14,318 nucleotides of DNA from Desulfotignum sp. (GCA_011390695.1 JAABRW010000033.1:1-14318); one strand, 5' to 3'; numbered from the stretch's first letter, positions 7,400 to 14,318 are shown. The notes: generated by a model from the sequence alone, not told the origin. Program-made: numbers and translations.

Positions 7400-8071
7400 A
7401 TGGCCCCCTCCCGGTTTCAATCCCTGCCGGACCATTCTCCTTTCATCAAAATCTGCGGCCTGACAGATCCTGACAATGCACAGGCATGCGTCCGGGCCGG
7501 GGCAGATATTATCGGACTGGTGTTTTATCCCAAAAGCCCCAGATATCTGGATATTCCCCGGGCCGCGCTGGTTGCCCAAACCATTTCAGGCCAGGTGCCG
7601 GTATGGGGGGTATTTGTGGATGCCGGGTTGGACACGATCATGGCCCATGTAGAAAAATGCGGCCTGACAGGGGTGCAGCTCCATGGCAGGGAATCACCGG
7701 AGCTGGTAAATGCGTTGAAGAAAAAAAAACTGACCGTGATAAAAGCGGTTTTTGCTGCCCGAACTCCGGCCCTGGACACTGTGCATACCTATAGGTCTGC
7801 CGACTGTTTCTTGGTGGAATGCGGGCTGGGAAAATTACCCGGGGGCAATGCCAGAACCTGGGAATACCACCTGGCCCGGAAAATTGCCGCCCAATATCCG
7901 GTAATGCTGGCCGGCGGGCTGACCTGCAACAATATCACTAAAGCCCTTGCTGATGCCGATCCCCTGGGTGTGGACATCTCATCAGGGGTGGAAACCGGTT
8001 TCGGCTTCAAGGATATCCAGCAGGTGTCTGATATGATCAAGCTGGTGAAAGGAGCCGGTTCCAGGCGATAA
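7400..8071 (+). CDS. trpF: phosphoribosylanthranilate isomerase (divergent)
   Basis: A 223-residue TIM barrel catalysing the Amadori rearrangement of phosphoribosylanthranilate to CdRP. KICGLT holds the catalytic Cys19. GLVFYPKSPRY (39-49), GVFVD (70-74), VQLHG (92-96), LAGGLTCNNI (170-179) and GVDISSGVE (190-198) match the family, including the phosphate-binding loops. Where the family has Leu-Leu-Asp with the general-acid Asp, this protein reads LVE, with Glu at residue 140, and the usual GG(S/T)G loop is GGNA. ATG 7400 is chosen over ATG 7388, which overlaps the trpC end but sits directly on its AGG. It is the last plus-strand gene of the operon. The convergent LysM gene ends nine bases away, and no stem plus T-tract terminator is visible. 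Confidence 0.93.
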   Translation: MAPSRFQSLPDHSPFIKICGLTDPDNAQACVRAGADIIGLVFYPKSPRYLDIPRAALVAQTISGQVPVWGVFVDAGLDTIMAHVEKCGLTGVQLHGRESPELVNALKKKKLTVIKAVFAARTPALDTVHTYRSADCFLVECGLGKLPGGNARTWEYHLARKIAAQYPVMLAGGLTCNNITKALADADPLGVDISSGVETGFGFKDIQQVSDMIKLVKGAGSRR

Positions 8072-8080
8072 AACAGTGCA

Positions 8081-8779
8081 TCAGCGCACCGCTATGTTGG
8101 TGCCTGGATAGATATCGGCATCCGGGGCCAGGTTGTTGATTTTGCGCAGAGCTGCCACAGTGGTATTGTATTTTTGGGAAATACTCCACAGGGTTTCCCC
8201 TTTTTTCACCGTGTGAAATACGGTGGCTGCTTTTTTGTCCTGTACGGTTGTGGATTTTTTTACCACAGGGGTGTTTTTTCGGGGCTCATTTTTCTCCGGC
8301 TCTGGTGCTGCCGCTTGTTTGCTGACAGCTGACAGCTTTTGTTCCAGGTTTCCCATCCGTTCGGTCAGTGAATCAAATTTCACCTGGGCAGCAACCTCAA
8401 GACGGGATATCTGCTGCTGCAGTCGGGCCAAAGTGGCATCCAGATCCGCATCAGTGCCGTCCCCCGCAGCAAACGATAATTTGGCCTGCATGTTTTCTAT
8501 GGCAGCTTCCATGGCTGCCATCCGGTCCTGCATTTCTTCAGACAGTGTATCCTGGGAAACGGAAGGCACTGCCTGGGTCTGTGAATCAGATGCCCGAAAA
8601 AACAAAAAAAATACCACCAGCGTTACAACCAGTGCGCCGGCAATGATCAGGGTAAATTCATTCTTTTTCAACAAGGAGGACCCGGCAGCCCCGGCACCGG
8701 AGGGTGCAGGCCTTTTTTTCCGGTTGGCGCTGATCCGGGAAGCAGCCGTTTTTGCATCTGGTTTGTCTTTTTGTTTCAT
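8081..8779 (-). CDS. membrane-anchored coiled-coil LysM protein
   Basis: A 232-residue protein of unknown specific role. Residues 1-40 are basic and Pro/Ala-rich (cytoplasmic side). A single hydrophobic segment spans about 42-62, and residues 75-155 are rich in Glu, Gln, Leu and Met with heptad-like spacing, suggesting a coiled coil. A Lys/Pro-rich linker follows. A LysM domain fills 188-231: HTVKKGETLWSISQKYN, then the second helix and PGTNI near the end. The layout predicts a type II inner-membrane protein holding a peptidoglycan-binding LysM in the periplasm. AGGAG lies six bases before the ATG. It converges on trpF and is divergent from the SUMF1-like gene. LysM accessory or amidase-activator-like functions are possible, but no catalytic domain is present. 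Confidence 0.88.
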   Translation of the reverse strand: MKQKDKPDAKTAASRISANRKKRPAPSGAGAAGSSLLKKNEFTLIIAGALVVTLVVFFLFFRASDSQTQAVPSVSQDTLSEEMQDRMAAMEAAIENMQAKLSFAAGDGTDADLDATLARLQQQISRLEVAAQVKFDSLTERMGNLEQKLSAVSKQAAAPEPEKNEPRKNTPVVKKSTTVQDKKAATVFHTVKKGETLWSISQKYNTTVAALRKINNLAPDADIYPGTNIAVR

Positions 8780-9075
8780 TCCCTGCTCCTGTATTTTAAG
8801 CTTTGTTTTTTCTTTTCATATCATTTCTAAATATTTTTTTAAAACCGTTTCACACATTTTTGTTTTACAATTTTTGTTTTTCCCCTGTATCATGGTTGGA
8901 CAGGTTACCGGGTATATGGTAAAAGTATTTTAATAACACCCATGCCCTGACGCGCACAACAAAGTATGGGAGCTGTTAGTTTTTAGCTGTTAGCTGTTAG
9001 CTTTTAGCTGTTAGCTGAGTACTGATGGCTGACGGCTTTCATATAACCGGTTACCCGATTGCAGGAATGCTTAAG
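8780..9075. other. AT-rich divergent spacer between LysM gene and SUMF1-like gene
   Basis: About 296 bases with no credible gene. The left half (8800-8890) has long A/T runs and probably holds the LysM-gene promoter, though no clear -35/-10 pair can be assigned. On the plus strand TTGGAC (8896) and TAAAAG (8920), 18 bases apart, are only a weak promoter candidate. The right part carries the AGCTGTTAG repeat cluster. Confidence 0.6.
8971..9019. repeat. cluster of AGCTGTTAG short repeats
   Basis: Four exact copies of AGCTGTTAG start at 8971, 8985, 8992 and 9006; the second and third share two bases. They are separated by T-rich fillers and trail into the related CTGATGGCTGACGGC at 9022-9036. 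Spacing is irregular and spacers are too short for CRISPR. This looks like a small intergenic microrepeat cluster. Confidence 0.75.
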
Positions 9076-9939
9076 ATGAATTTTTTTGCCCGATACCTTG
9101 TGCAGGCACTGTTTTTTTTTGGCATACTCTTTTGCTGTACAGGAAATTGCTTTGCTGATGAAACCCGGATATACACCAACCAGATCGGTATGCGCTTTGT
9201 TTTGATTCCGGCAGGACAATTTGTCATGGGCAGTCCCCCATCTGAAAAAGGCCGGCAATGGAATGAAAAACAACACCGGGTGACCATTTCAAAAAGTTTT
9301 TATATGGGGGAAACCGAGGTCACCCAGGGACAGTGGAACCGCCTGGCTTCCCCCAACCCGTCCGCCTTCAAGCTGGGCAGCCGATATCCTGTGGATTCGG
9401 TATCCTGGCATGAGGCCATGCAGTTCATTGCCTTTCTCAACAAACTGGAAAAAACAGACCGGTACAGGCTGCCCACAGAAGCGGAATGGGAATACGCCTG
9501 CCGGGCAGGCGCCACCACCGCTTTTGGCACCGGTCCCATCACCACCATCTCCTGCACAGAGCCGGAACCGGCACTGCTCAATACTGCCTGGTATTGCTAT
9601 AACTCCGGGCTGGCAGGTCCACCCAGAGATTTTAAACCCCATCCGGTAAAAACGCTGAAACCCAATGCCTGGGGACTTTACGACATGCACGGCAATGTCC
9701 AGGAATGGGTATTGGATGCATGCAAAAGCCACAGTTTATGGCGCAGAAGCATAGGACCTGTGACAGATACCTACCAGGATAATATTATAGACCCTCTGGA
9801 AAGAAAAGGGGACCACCGGGTTGTCCGGGGAGGAGGCTGGTTCCAGAACGGCCAATACCAGAGATGTGCCTTTCGCAGTTTTTACAAGCCTGTGGCTGTC
9901 AGAAACAGCCTGGGATTCCGCATTGTTCTAACCCGATGA
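9076..9939 (+). CDS. secreted SUMF1/formylglycine-generating-enzyme-like domain protein
   Basis: With ATG 9076 (AGGA nine bases upstream) the protein has 287 residues. It starts with a hydrophobic signal peptide (about 1-27, probable cut after CFA, before DE), so it is likely periplasmic. ATGs at 9025 and 9067 would prepend residues that spoil the signal and lack well-placed ribosome sites. Residues 38-285 form one SUMF1-like domain: FVLIPAGQFVMGS (41-53), ETEVTQGQW (79-87), PVDSVSWHEAMQF (105-117), RLPTEAEWEYACRAG (131-145), GLYDMHGNVQEW (200-211), RVVRGGGW (248-255) and GFRIV (280-284). In true formylglycine-generating enzymes two Cys residues occupy the RGGS..C....C region; here only Cys264 remains, so sulfatase-activating activity is doubtful. 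The fold is also used for substrate binding and in EgtB-like enzymes. Confidence 0.88.
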   Translation: MNFFARYLVQALFFFGILFCCTGNCFADETRIYTNQIGMRFVLIPAGQFVMGSPPSEKGRQWNEKQHRVTISKSFYMGETEVTQGQWNRLASPNPSAFKLGSRYPVDSVSWHEAMQFIAFLNKLEKTDRYRLPTEAEWEYACRAGATTAFGTGPITTISCTEPEPALLNTAWYCYNSGLAGPPRDFKPHPVKTLKPNAWGLYDMHGNVQEWVLDACKSHSLWRRSIGPVTDTYQDNIIDPLERKGDHRVVRGGGWFQNGQYQRCAFRSFYKPVAVRNSLGFRIVLTR

Positions 9940-10025
9940 TGAAAATTTGCGGCAAATGGGCCTCATCCAGGCATGATTGCGCATGAACGATACAGACCGG
10001 CTCAAAAAAACGTTTTTCAGGCGTG

Positions 10026-10343
10026 TTACATCCGGGCCTGAATACGCTTGAACAGACCCAGGCGTTTTTTCAGAATCAGCAGTCTCAGCCATTTTTCCAG
10101 ATCCTGTGCCACCCGGGTTTCCCTCTTGTTTGTGGCAGTGTCCGGCTTTTGTACTGTATGTGCCGCAGTGGGGAAAGATGCATTTTCCAGGGCTGTTTTC
10201 ATACGTGCGCAGGCAGCCTGGATATCTGTATCTTTTCCCTGGAATTTTTCATTGAACCTGTCATAGATATGTTTTGCATCCTGATAATATCCCTGGCTTT
10301 CATATGCCTTTGCCAAAGACAGGGTATTGTATTCATGGTCCAT
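10026..10343 (-). CDS. small helical TPR-like protein, unknown function
   Basis: A 105-residue cytoplasmic protein with no signal or membrane segment. Residues 5-50 resemble one tetratricopeptide pair: LSLAKAYESQGYYQDAKHIY is a good TPR-A/B consensus with Gly and Ala at the expected places. A polar linker around 60-75 follows, and the C-terminal helix is strongly basic (about 80-105, ending KRLGLFKRIQARM). It begins 15 bases after the ftsB-like stop, with AGGG nine bases before the ATG, so it is probably the last gene of the murJ-ftsB operon. Position suggests a helper of envelope or division proteins, but this is only context. It may be lineage-restricted. No strong terminator follows; a short AAAAACGTTTTT dyad at 10006-10017 is all I see. 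Confidence 0.7.
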   Translation of the reverse strand: MDHEYNTLSLAKAYESQGYYQDAKHIYDRFNEKFQGKDTDIQAACARMKTALENASFPTAAHTVQKPDTATNKRETRVAQDLEKWLRLLILKKRLGLFKRIQARM

Positions 10344-10358
10344 GGGTTCTGCCCTGTG

Positions 10359-10640
10359 TTATTTTTGTTGTTTGAAAATCAATTCATCCGGTTCTGCCAT
10401 ACCGTGTTCATGCCGGGCCAGGTGTTTGATATAACCGATATCCTGTTTCAACCGCAGAATCTGTTTTTCTATGATTTTATTTTCCTGTCTTGTGATGTGT
10501 ATCCGGGATGATACAGCTGCTTTTTTTAATTTAAGCTGCTCATAATCTCTGATTCCGTTTTCAGAAAACACAATCAGAAACAATATTACAACCATGAGTA
10601 CAAGGGCCAGAAAAAAACCTGTTTTTTCAAGTACTGCCAT
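10359..10640 (-). CDS. ftsB: FtsB/DivIC-family septum formation initiator
   Basis: A 93-residue bitopic protein of FtsB size. Residues 1-8 are cytoplasmic, about 9-26 form a transmembrane helix, and 30-72 a Lys/Gln/Leu-rich coiled coil. The conserved tail GYIKHLARHEHGMAEPDELIF (69-89) matches the family pattern YIExxAReelGMvkpgE. FtsB bridges FtsL and FtsQ in the divisome and helps activate septal peptidoglycan synthesis. The ATG follows the murJ stop by five bases with AAGGA nine bases upstream (inside murJ), indicating co-translation with the lipid II flippase. No ftsL is adjacent. The symbol is given by family; DivIC-like is equally fair. Confidence 0.85.
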   Translation of the reverse strand: MAVLEKTGFFLALVLMVVILFLIVFSENGIRDYEQLKLKKAAVSSRIHITRQENKIIEKQILRLKQDIGYIKHLARHEHGMAEPDELIFKQQK

Positions 10641-10645
10641 ATGAA

Positions 10646-12196
10646 TCAGTCCTTTTCTGCTCTTTTTTTCAGCCAGTGCAGTGCCATATCAACCTCGGGA
10701 AACCGCATGGCTCTGGCCGCAAAAAACACCACAGACATCCCAATAATCACACAGGCGGCCATACCTGCACCAAGCAGCAGTTTTCCTTGTGCATCAGTGA
10801 TGATAAACCCGGCTGCCCCTTTTACGCAAAATGTCATTATAGCAGATAAAAAAAGGGCTCTGCAAGCTGAAACAACCATTTGCATGCGTGAAAATTTCAC
10901 CTGTGCCGGAGGATGAAAAACAAGATAGACAAATCCGGCCGCCGATGACAGGGAAACAGACAAAGCCAGTCCTGTAATACCCAGGGGATTGATCAAAACA
11001 GATGCAAACACGAGATTGGCACAAATGCATATAATGCCGGCAAAAAAAGGATGCCGGAAACTGGAAACAGCAAAATGAAGAGTGACAAAAACCCGGGCAC
11101 CGATGAATGCCCACAACCCGGTTGCCAGATACAACAGACAATGTGCTGTCTGGGAAACCGCACCGGCATCAAACGCCCCCTGGCTGAACAACAAACGGAC
11201 AATGGGATCATTGAGGGCCATGAGCCCGGCCATGGCCGGCATAGCCACAAACATCACCAGCCGCACCCCGGTATCAAATACCGGCACAATTTCCTCTATG
11301 TTCCCGGCTGCCGCTTTTCTTGAAAAAAAAGGCAGCAGTACAATGGAAAAAGACACGGCAATCAAAGCCAAAGGAAACTGCACCAGACGGTCGGCATAGT
11401 AAAGAAAAGACACACTGCCCTCTGCCAGAAAAGAAGCAAAAAAAGAAGCCACCAGGATATTCACCTGATAGGGTGCGGCCCCCACCATGCAGGGCACCAT
11501 TTTTTTTGCACTGTTCACAACACCGGGATGGCACAAAACAAACCGGCCAGGATTGAGCATGCCGCAACGGATCATGAAAGGCACCTGAAACACAAGCTGC
11601 ACCAGACCGCCAAAGACAACACCCAGTGCAAGTCCTGTGACCGGAATATCAAAATATCCGGTTGCTGAAAGGGTGAAAAAAATCACCACCAGATTAAACA
11701 CAAGGGGCGTCATTCCCGGCACATAAAAATTGCCCAAAGTATTGAGTACGCCCATGAACAAAGAAATTAGCATGATAACAAACACATACGGCATCATGAT
11801 TTTAAACAGCAGCAGGGCCAAAGAAAACTGCGCGTCTCCGGGCACAAATCCCGGTGCCATGACCTGCAGTATCCAGGGTGCAAGCAGCAGCCCGGTCACA
11901 ACCAGAAAAACCCCCAGCGCAGACAGAACGATGAGAGCGGAAAACACCATGGAAACAGCCTGGTCCCTGCGGCCGGTCTCCAGAAACCGGGAAAATTGCG
12001 GCACAAAGGCAATGCTGAATATGCCGTCAGAAAAAAGTTTTCTGAGCAGGTCAAAAGGTCTGAACGCAATAAAGAATGCATCGCTCTGGGCGGATGTGCC
12101 AATGACCATGGCAATCAATGCATCACGAATAACCCCGAGAATCCGGCTTACAAGGGTAAAACCGCTGAGAAAAGCTGTGTTTTTGACCAGGGCCAT
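10646..12196 (-). CDS. murJ: lipid II flippase MurJ (MviN family)
   Basis: A 516-residue polytopic inner-membrane protein of the MOP superfamily that flips lipid II to the periplasm. ATG 12196 is chosen (AAGGA ten bases upstream) over a TTG at 12223. With this start the essential charged residues fall exactly at E. coli numbering: Arg18 and Arg24 in VSRILGVIRD, Asp39 in QSDAFF and Arg52 in DLLRKLF. The family segments DAFFIAFR, FSDGIFSIAFVPQF and later VQFPLALIAVSFSIVLLPFFSR are present, along with about 13-14 hydrophobic helices. It heads a minus-strand operon with the ftsB-like gene and a small TPR-like gene, joining precursor export with division. Its 5' region overlaps the divergent rpsT promoter. 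Confidence 0.94.
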   Translation of the reverse strand: MALVKNTAFLSGFTLVSRILGVIRDALIAMVIGTSAQSDAFFIAFRPFDLLRKLFSDGIFSIAFVPQFSRFLETGRRDQAVSMVFSALIVLSALGVFLVVTGLLLAPWILQVMAPGFVPGDAQFSLALLLFKIMMPYVFVIMLISLFMGVLNTLGNFYVPGMTPLVFNLVVIFFTLSATGYFDIPVTGLALGVVFGGLVQLVFQVPFMIRCGMLNPGRFVLCHPGVVNSAKKMVPCMVGAAPYQVNILVASFFASFLAEGSVSFLYYADRLVQFPLALIAVSFSIVLLPFFSRKAAAGNIEEIVPVFDTGVRLVMFVAMPAMAGLMALNDPIVRLLFSQGAFDAGAVSQTAHCLLYLATGLWAFIGARVFVTLHFAVSSFRHPFFAGIICICANLVFASVLINPLGITGLALSVSLSSAAGFVYLVFHPPAQVKFSRMQMVVSACRALFLSAIMTFCVKGAAGFIITDAQGKLLLGAGMAACVIIGMSVVFFAARAMRFPEVDMALHWLKKRAEKD

Positions 12197-12209
12197 GAAT
12201 AGATTTTCC

Positions 12210-12238
12210 TTGACAAAAAACAAAAAATTTTATATCTG
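12210..12238 (+). promoter_or_regulatory. probable rpsT promoter
   Basis: TTGACA at 12210-12215 is a perfect -35 box. With 17 bases of A/T-rich spacer the -10 would be TATCTG at 12233-12238; a 15-base spacing gives TATATC. The region is extremely A/T-rich and overlaps the ribosome-site side of murJ. The resulting 5' untranslated region would be about 55 nt. Confidence 0.45.
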
Positions 12239-12285
12239 TTTCTTTTTATAAGATAACACATAATACAATTAAATTGACGAATATA

Positions 12286-12290
12286 AGGAG
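12286..12290 (+). promoter_or_regulatory. rpsT: Shine-Dalgarno deciding the rpsT TTG start
   Basis: AGGAG, part of AAGGAG at 12285-12290, sits ten bases before TTG 12301. It supports that codon as the start rather than the in-frame TTG at 12274, which would add nine residues unlike any S20. Confidence 0.85.
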
Positions 12291-12300
12291 CACACCCAAA

Positions 12301-12555
12301 TTGGCCAACCACAAATCTGCAAAAAAACGGGCAAAACAGAACCTGGTCAGACGACAGAGAAACAGATCGGTTAAAACCACACTGAAAACCCTGGAAAAAA
12401 AGGTGCGCACCGCCAAAGCAGCCGGTGATGACACAGCTTTGGAATTGATGCGCCAGAACCAGTCCGCCCTTCAAAAAGCATCCCAAAAAGGCATTATCCA
12501 TAAAAAAACCGCTTCCAGAAAGATTTCAAGACTTTCCAAACTGGTGAATGCCTGA
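12301..12555 (+). CDS. rpsT: 30S ribosomal protein S20, TTG start
   Basis: An 84-residue, Lys/Arg/Ala-rich three-helix protein of the small subunit that binds 16S rRNA. With TTG 12301 read as Met it begins MANHKSAKKR-like (M-ANHKSAKKR), the near-universal S20 N-terminus. The C-terminal region reads KGIIHKKTASRKISRLSKLV, also typical. The rare TTG initiator is shared with E. coli rpsT, where it takes part in autogenous translational control; the same could hold here, which is inference. It is a single-gene transcription unit with its own promoter upstream and a strong hairpin downstream, divergent from murJ and convergent with lptE. Confidence 0.96.
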   Translation: MANHKSAKKRAKQNLVRRQRNRSVKTTLKTLEKKVRTAKAAGDDTALELMRQNQSALQKASQKGIIHKKTASRKISRLSKLVNA

Positions 12556-12567
12556 ACATTTATAGAT

Positions 12568-12603
12568 AAAGACAGGATCTGCCTGCTGCCAGATCCTGTC
12601 TTT
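12568..12603. terminator. bidirectional terminator between rpsT and lptE
   Basis: The 14-bp perfect stem AAAGACAGGATCTG / CAGATCCTGTCTTT has an 8-base loop (12582-12589). It lies 12 bases after the rpsT stop and 17 bases from the lptE stop. The A/T ends of the stem provide a short T run on either strand, followed by moderately T-rich sequence, so it probably serves both convergent units. Confidence 0.8.
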
Positions 12604-12620
12604 GCATTGTATTCATTCTG

Positions 12621-13154
12621 TTAGAAATTGGCCATCATCTGACTGACAAGGCGTTCTGCAATCCGCTGTGCAATGATCCCGATGGCGTCATTGATACTGG
12701 CCTCATCGTTTATCTTGTCTGAATCCACCAGATAGGAGTCAAACGAAGAAAAATTATTTGCAGACCAGAGAACATCGCCGTCTGCGTCCAGAAGCTGAAC
12801 ATCCACCAAAGCGGTTATCCTTCTTTCTGTTACTGTTTCTGTGGAAGACCGGGACAGGGTGGAAAAGGTAATGGCTTTGACCCTTCCTTTGATCCGGCGG
12901 GGGGCATCGGCAGGATCCATCACTTTTGTATCGGTTTCCTCCTGAATTTCTCTGATCAGCTCATTGGTAAACGCAATGCCGGCACGGGTCTGAGCACTGT
13001 TGTTTTCAAATACTTCCACCCCCACCCTGGCCACATTCCGGTGTAAATATCCGCCCCCTTCCAGGCGGTATCCACAACCGGCAACCAGAAGCATCCCCAG
13101 TATTATCAAGATTGCGGTTTGCATATTCTCGGTTTTCATCTCAGGCAGTTTCAT
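12621..13154 (-). CDS. lptE: LPS-assembly lipoprotein LptE
   Basis: A 177-residue lipoprotein of LptE size. A hydrophobic segment ends in the lipobox LVAGC with Cys27, followed by GYRLEGGG, the typical G-Y-x-L opening of mature LptE. The body includes ENNSAQTRAGIAFTNELIREI and a C-terminal AERLVSQMM helix. LptE plugs the LptD barrel and helps insert lipopolysaccharide at the outer membrane. The ATG is one base after the leuS stop, so translation is probably coupled. Internal Mets at residues 6 and 11 are possible starts that would give a more standard signal peptide, since the N-terminal stretch carries two Glu. The leuS-lptE arrangement is common in proteobacteria. Confidence 0.9.
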   Translation of the reverse strand: MKLPEMKTENMQTAILIILGMLLVAGCGYRLEGGGYLHRNVARVGVEVFENNSAQTRAGIAFTNELIREIQEETDTKVMDPADAPRRIKGRVKAITFSTLSRSSTETVTERRITALVDVQLLDADGDVLWSANNFSSFDSYLVDSDKINDEASINDAIGIIAQRIAERLVSQMMANF

Positions 13155-13155
13155 A

Positions 13156-14318
13156 TTACACCACTATATTTACAAGGATCTGTTTTTTTCGCACGAGAAT
13201 TATTTTTTTCACCGGTTTGTCCTGGATATGCTTTGCAATCTTGTCATCAGCCAGGGCAGCTTCTTTAATAGCATTTTCCTGTGCATCCGGAGCCACACTG
13301 AACCTGGACCGCAGTTTGCCGTTGACCTGCACCACCACCAGCACTTCATCGGTTTCCAGGCTGTCTTTGCGGAAGGTGGGCCAGGGCTGTTCCAGAATGG
13401 ATCCCTGGTGCCCCATTTTTTCGAACAATTCCTCACAAAAATGCGGAACAAAAGGACTGAGCAGCAGCACCATGTTTTCCATGGCAGACAATACCACGGC
13501 CTGCATCTGGTTGTCTGCTGTATCCAGATCCACCGCGTACACGGCATTCACCAGCTCCATAACCGCTGATACAGCTGTATTAAAATGAAAACTTTCATCA
13601 ATATCCGCTGTCACCTTCTGTATGGTCTGGTGGGTTTTGATATACAGGGATCTGGCTGCCTGATTTTCCAGGTCAGCCGCAGGTCCGGTGAACAAGGATA
13701 CCTGCTGCTTATCAATTTTGCGCATACATTCCAGGGCCAGACGCCAGACCCGGTTGATAAATCGGTTGCTTCCCTCAACACCGTCCTCACTCCATTCCAG
13801 ATCCCGTTCCGGCGGCGCTGCAAACAGACAGAAAAGCCGGGTGACATCTGCCCCGTATTTTTCAAGAAGTTCATTGGGATCCACCACATTTTTTTTGGAT
13901 TTGGACATTTTAATGACCCGGCCGATGTCAACCTCTTTGCCGCAGCGCTTACAAATAACGGTATCATTGGATTGCTTTTGCACCTGCTCCGGATACAGGT
14001 ATCCATGCTCCGGGCAGGTCATGGTTTCTTTGCACACCATTCCCTGGGTGAGCAGTCTGGTAAAGGGTTCTTTAAAATCAATCATGTTAAAATGGTGCAG
14101 CACCCGCATAAAATACCGGGAATACAGCAAATGCAGCACAGCATGTTCCACCCCGCCGATATACTGGTCCACCGGTGCCCAGTATTTTACGGCCTGCTCA
14201 TCAAACATGCCTTTGTCAAACCTGGGGGAGCAGTACCGCAGATAATACCAGGATGATTCCACAAAAGTATCCATGGTATCGGTATCCCGTCTGGCCTCTT
14301 TGCTGCCGCACGCCGGAC
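13156..14318 (-). CDS. leuS: leucyl-tRNA synthetase, C-terminal part (5' truncated by window)
   Basis: An open minus-strand frame enters from the window end and gives 386 residues to the TAA at 13156-13158. The ATG at 14274 is internal: the residues before it ([13 protein letters not shown]) continue the LeuRS consensus into [16 protein letters not shown]. The second ATP-binding signature KMSKS is encoded at 13897-13911. Just before it a CPEH and a CKRC pair could bind zinc. The anticodon-binding helical domain and a C-terminal domain ending in [12 protein letters not shown] follow. The Rossmann HIGH part and editing domain lie outside the window. It charges tRNA-Leu in the cytoplasm and is followed immediately by lptE. 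Confidence 0.96.
   Translation of the reverse strand, partial: PACGSKEARRDTDTMDTFVESSWYYLRYCSPRFDKGMFDEQAVKYWAPVDQYIGGVEHAVLHLLYSRYFMRVLHHFNMIDFKEPFTRLLTQGMVCKETMTCPEHGYLYPEQVQKQSNDTVICKRCGKEVDIGRVIKMSKSKKNVVDPNELLEKYGADVTRLFCLFAAPPERDLEWSEDGVEGSNRFINRVWRLALECMRKIDKQQVSLFTGPAADLENQAARSLYIKTHQTIQKVTADIDESFHFNTAVSAVMELVNAVYAVDLDTADNQMQAVVLSAMENMVLLLSPFVPHFCEELFEKMGHQGSILEQPWPTFRKDSLETDEVLVVVQVNGKLRSRFSVAPDAQENAIKEAALADDKIAKHIQDKPVKKIILVRKKQILVNIVV

Noticed and set aside
8072..8107. Terminator between trpF and the LysM gene
   Set aside because: Only short complementary words (for example GTGC/GCAC) without a T-tract; the nine-base gap leaves no proper hairpin.
8223..8933. 236-codon plus-strand frame opposite the LysM gene
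   Set aside because: It is Ser/Phe/Ala-biased shadow coding antisense to a protein with clear transmembrane and LysM features, and has no ribosome site of note.
8971..9019. CRISPR array
   Set aside because: Nine-base units with overlapping or 5-base spacing and no unique spacers; no cas genes.
10006..10017. AAAAACGTTTTT dyad as terminator of the murJ operon
   Set aside because: A/T-only stem with effectively no loop is too weak to support a call.
11730..12251. 173-codon plus-strand frame opposite the 5' part of murJ
   Set aside because: Antisense to the most conserved MurJ segment; composition is that of reverse-read membrane helices.
14272..14274. ATG 14274 as the leuS start
   Set aside because: Conserved LeuRS sequence continues upstream of it to the window edge.

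Overview
The window reads as a chromosomal housekeeping segment of a Gram-negative bacterium with an outer membrane, shown by an LptE-type lipoprotein and a MurJ flippase. Moderately high GC, proline/glycine-rich proteins and the gene mix (a trpEGDCF operon, a B12-type radical SAM protein, leuS-lptE, rpsT beside murJ) suggest a deltaproteobacterial sulfate reducer of the Desulfobacteraceae type. That placement is inference from gene content and style, not from a marker gene. I see no tRNA, rRNA, CRISPR array, transposase or prophage gene.

Layout. Positions 2-295 hold the C-terminal end of an alpha/beta hydrolase on the plus strand. It runs head-on into cinA (minus), the two stop codons sharing one TTAA. 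cinA is translationally coupled (ATGA) to an upstream B12-binding-type radical SAM gene, also minus. Between that gene and the trp operon lies a divergent control region with a perfect 12-bp-arm palindrome touching the -35 box of a strong sigma-70-like promoter. A leader of about 170 nt follows, containing an unlisted 39-codon reading frame that ends in an ATGA overlap with trpE. trpE, trpG, trpD, trpC and trpF then follow with overlaps or gaps of a few bases, taking chorismate to CdRP (carboxyphenylamino-deoxyribulose phosphate). trpB and trpA are not in this window after trpF.

From 8081 to 9939 a membrane-anchored LysM protein (minus) and a secreted SUMF1-like protein (plus) are divergent across an AT-rich spacer carrying a short AGCTGTTAG repeat cluster. 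Next is a minus-strand cell-envelope/division operon: murJ, an ftsB/divIC-like gene and a small helical, TPR-like protein. rpsT is divergent from murJ and starts at TTG with a strong Shine-Dalgarno. It ends at a 14-bp-stem terminator shared with the convergent lptE. lptE sits one base after leuS, whose 5' part lies beyond the window end.

The least explained elements are the trp control region (palindrome plus Trp-free leader ORF), the radical SAM protein with CX4CX2C spacing, the catalytic-position variant in TrpF, and the small 105-residue protein attached to murJ-ftsB.
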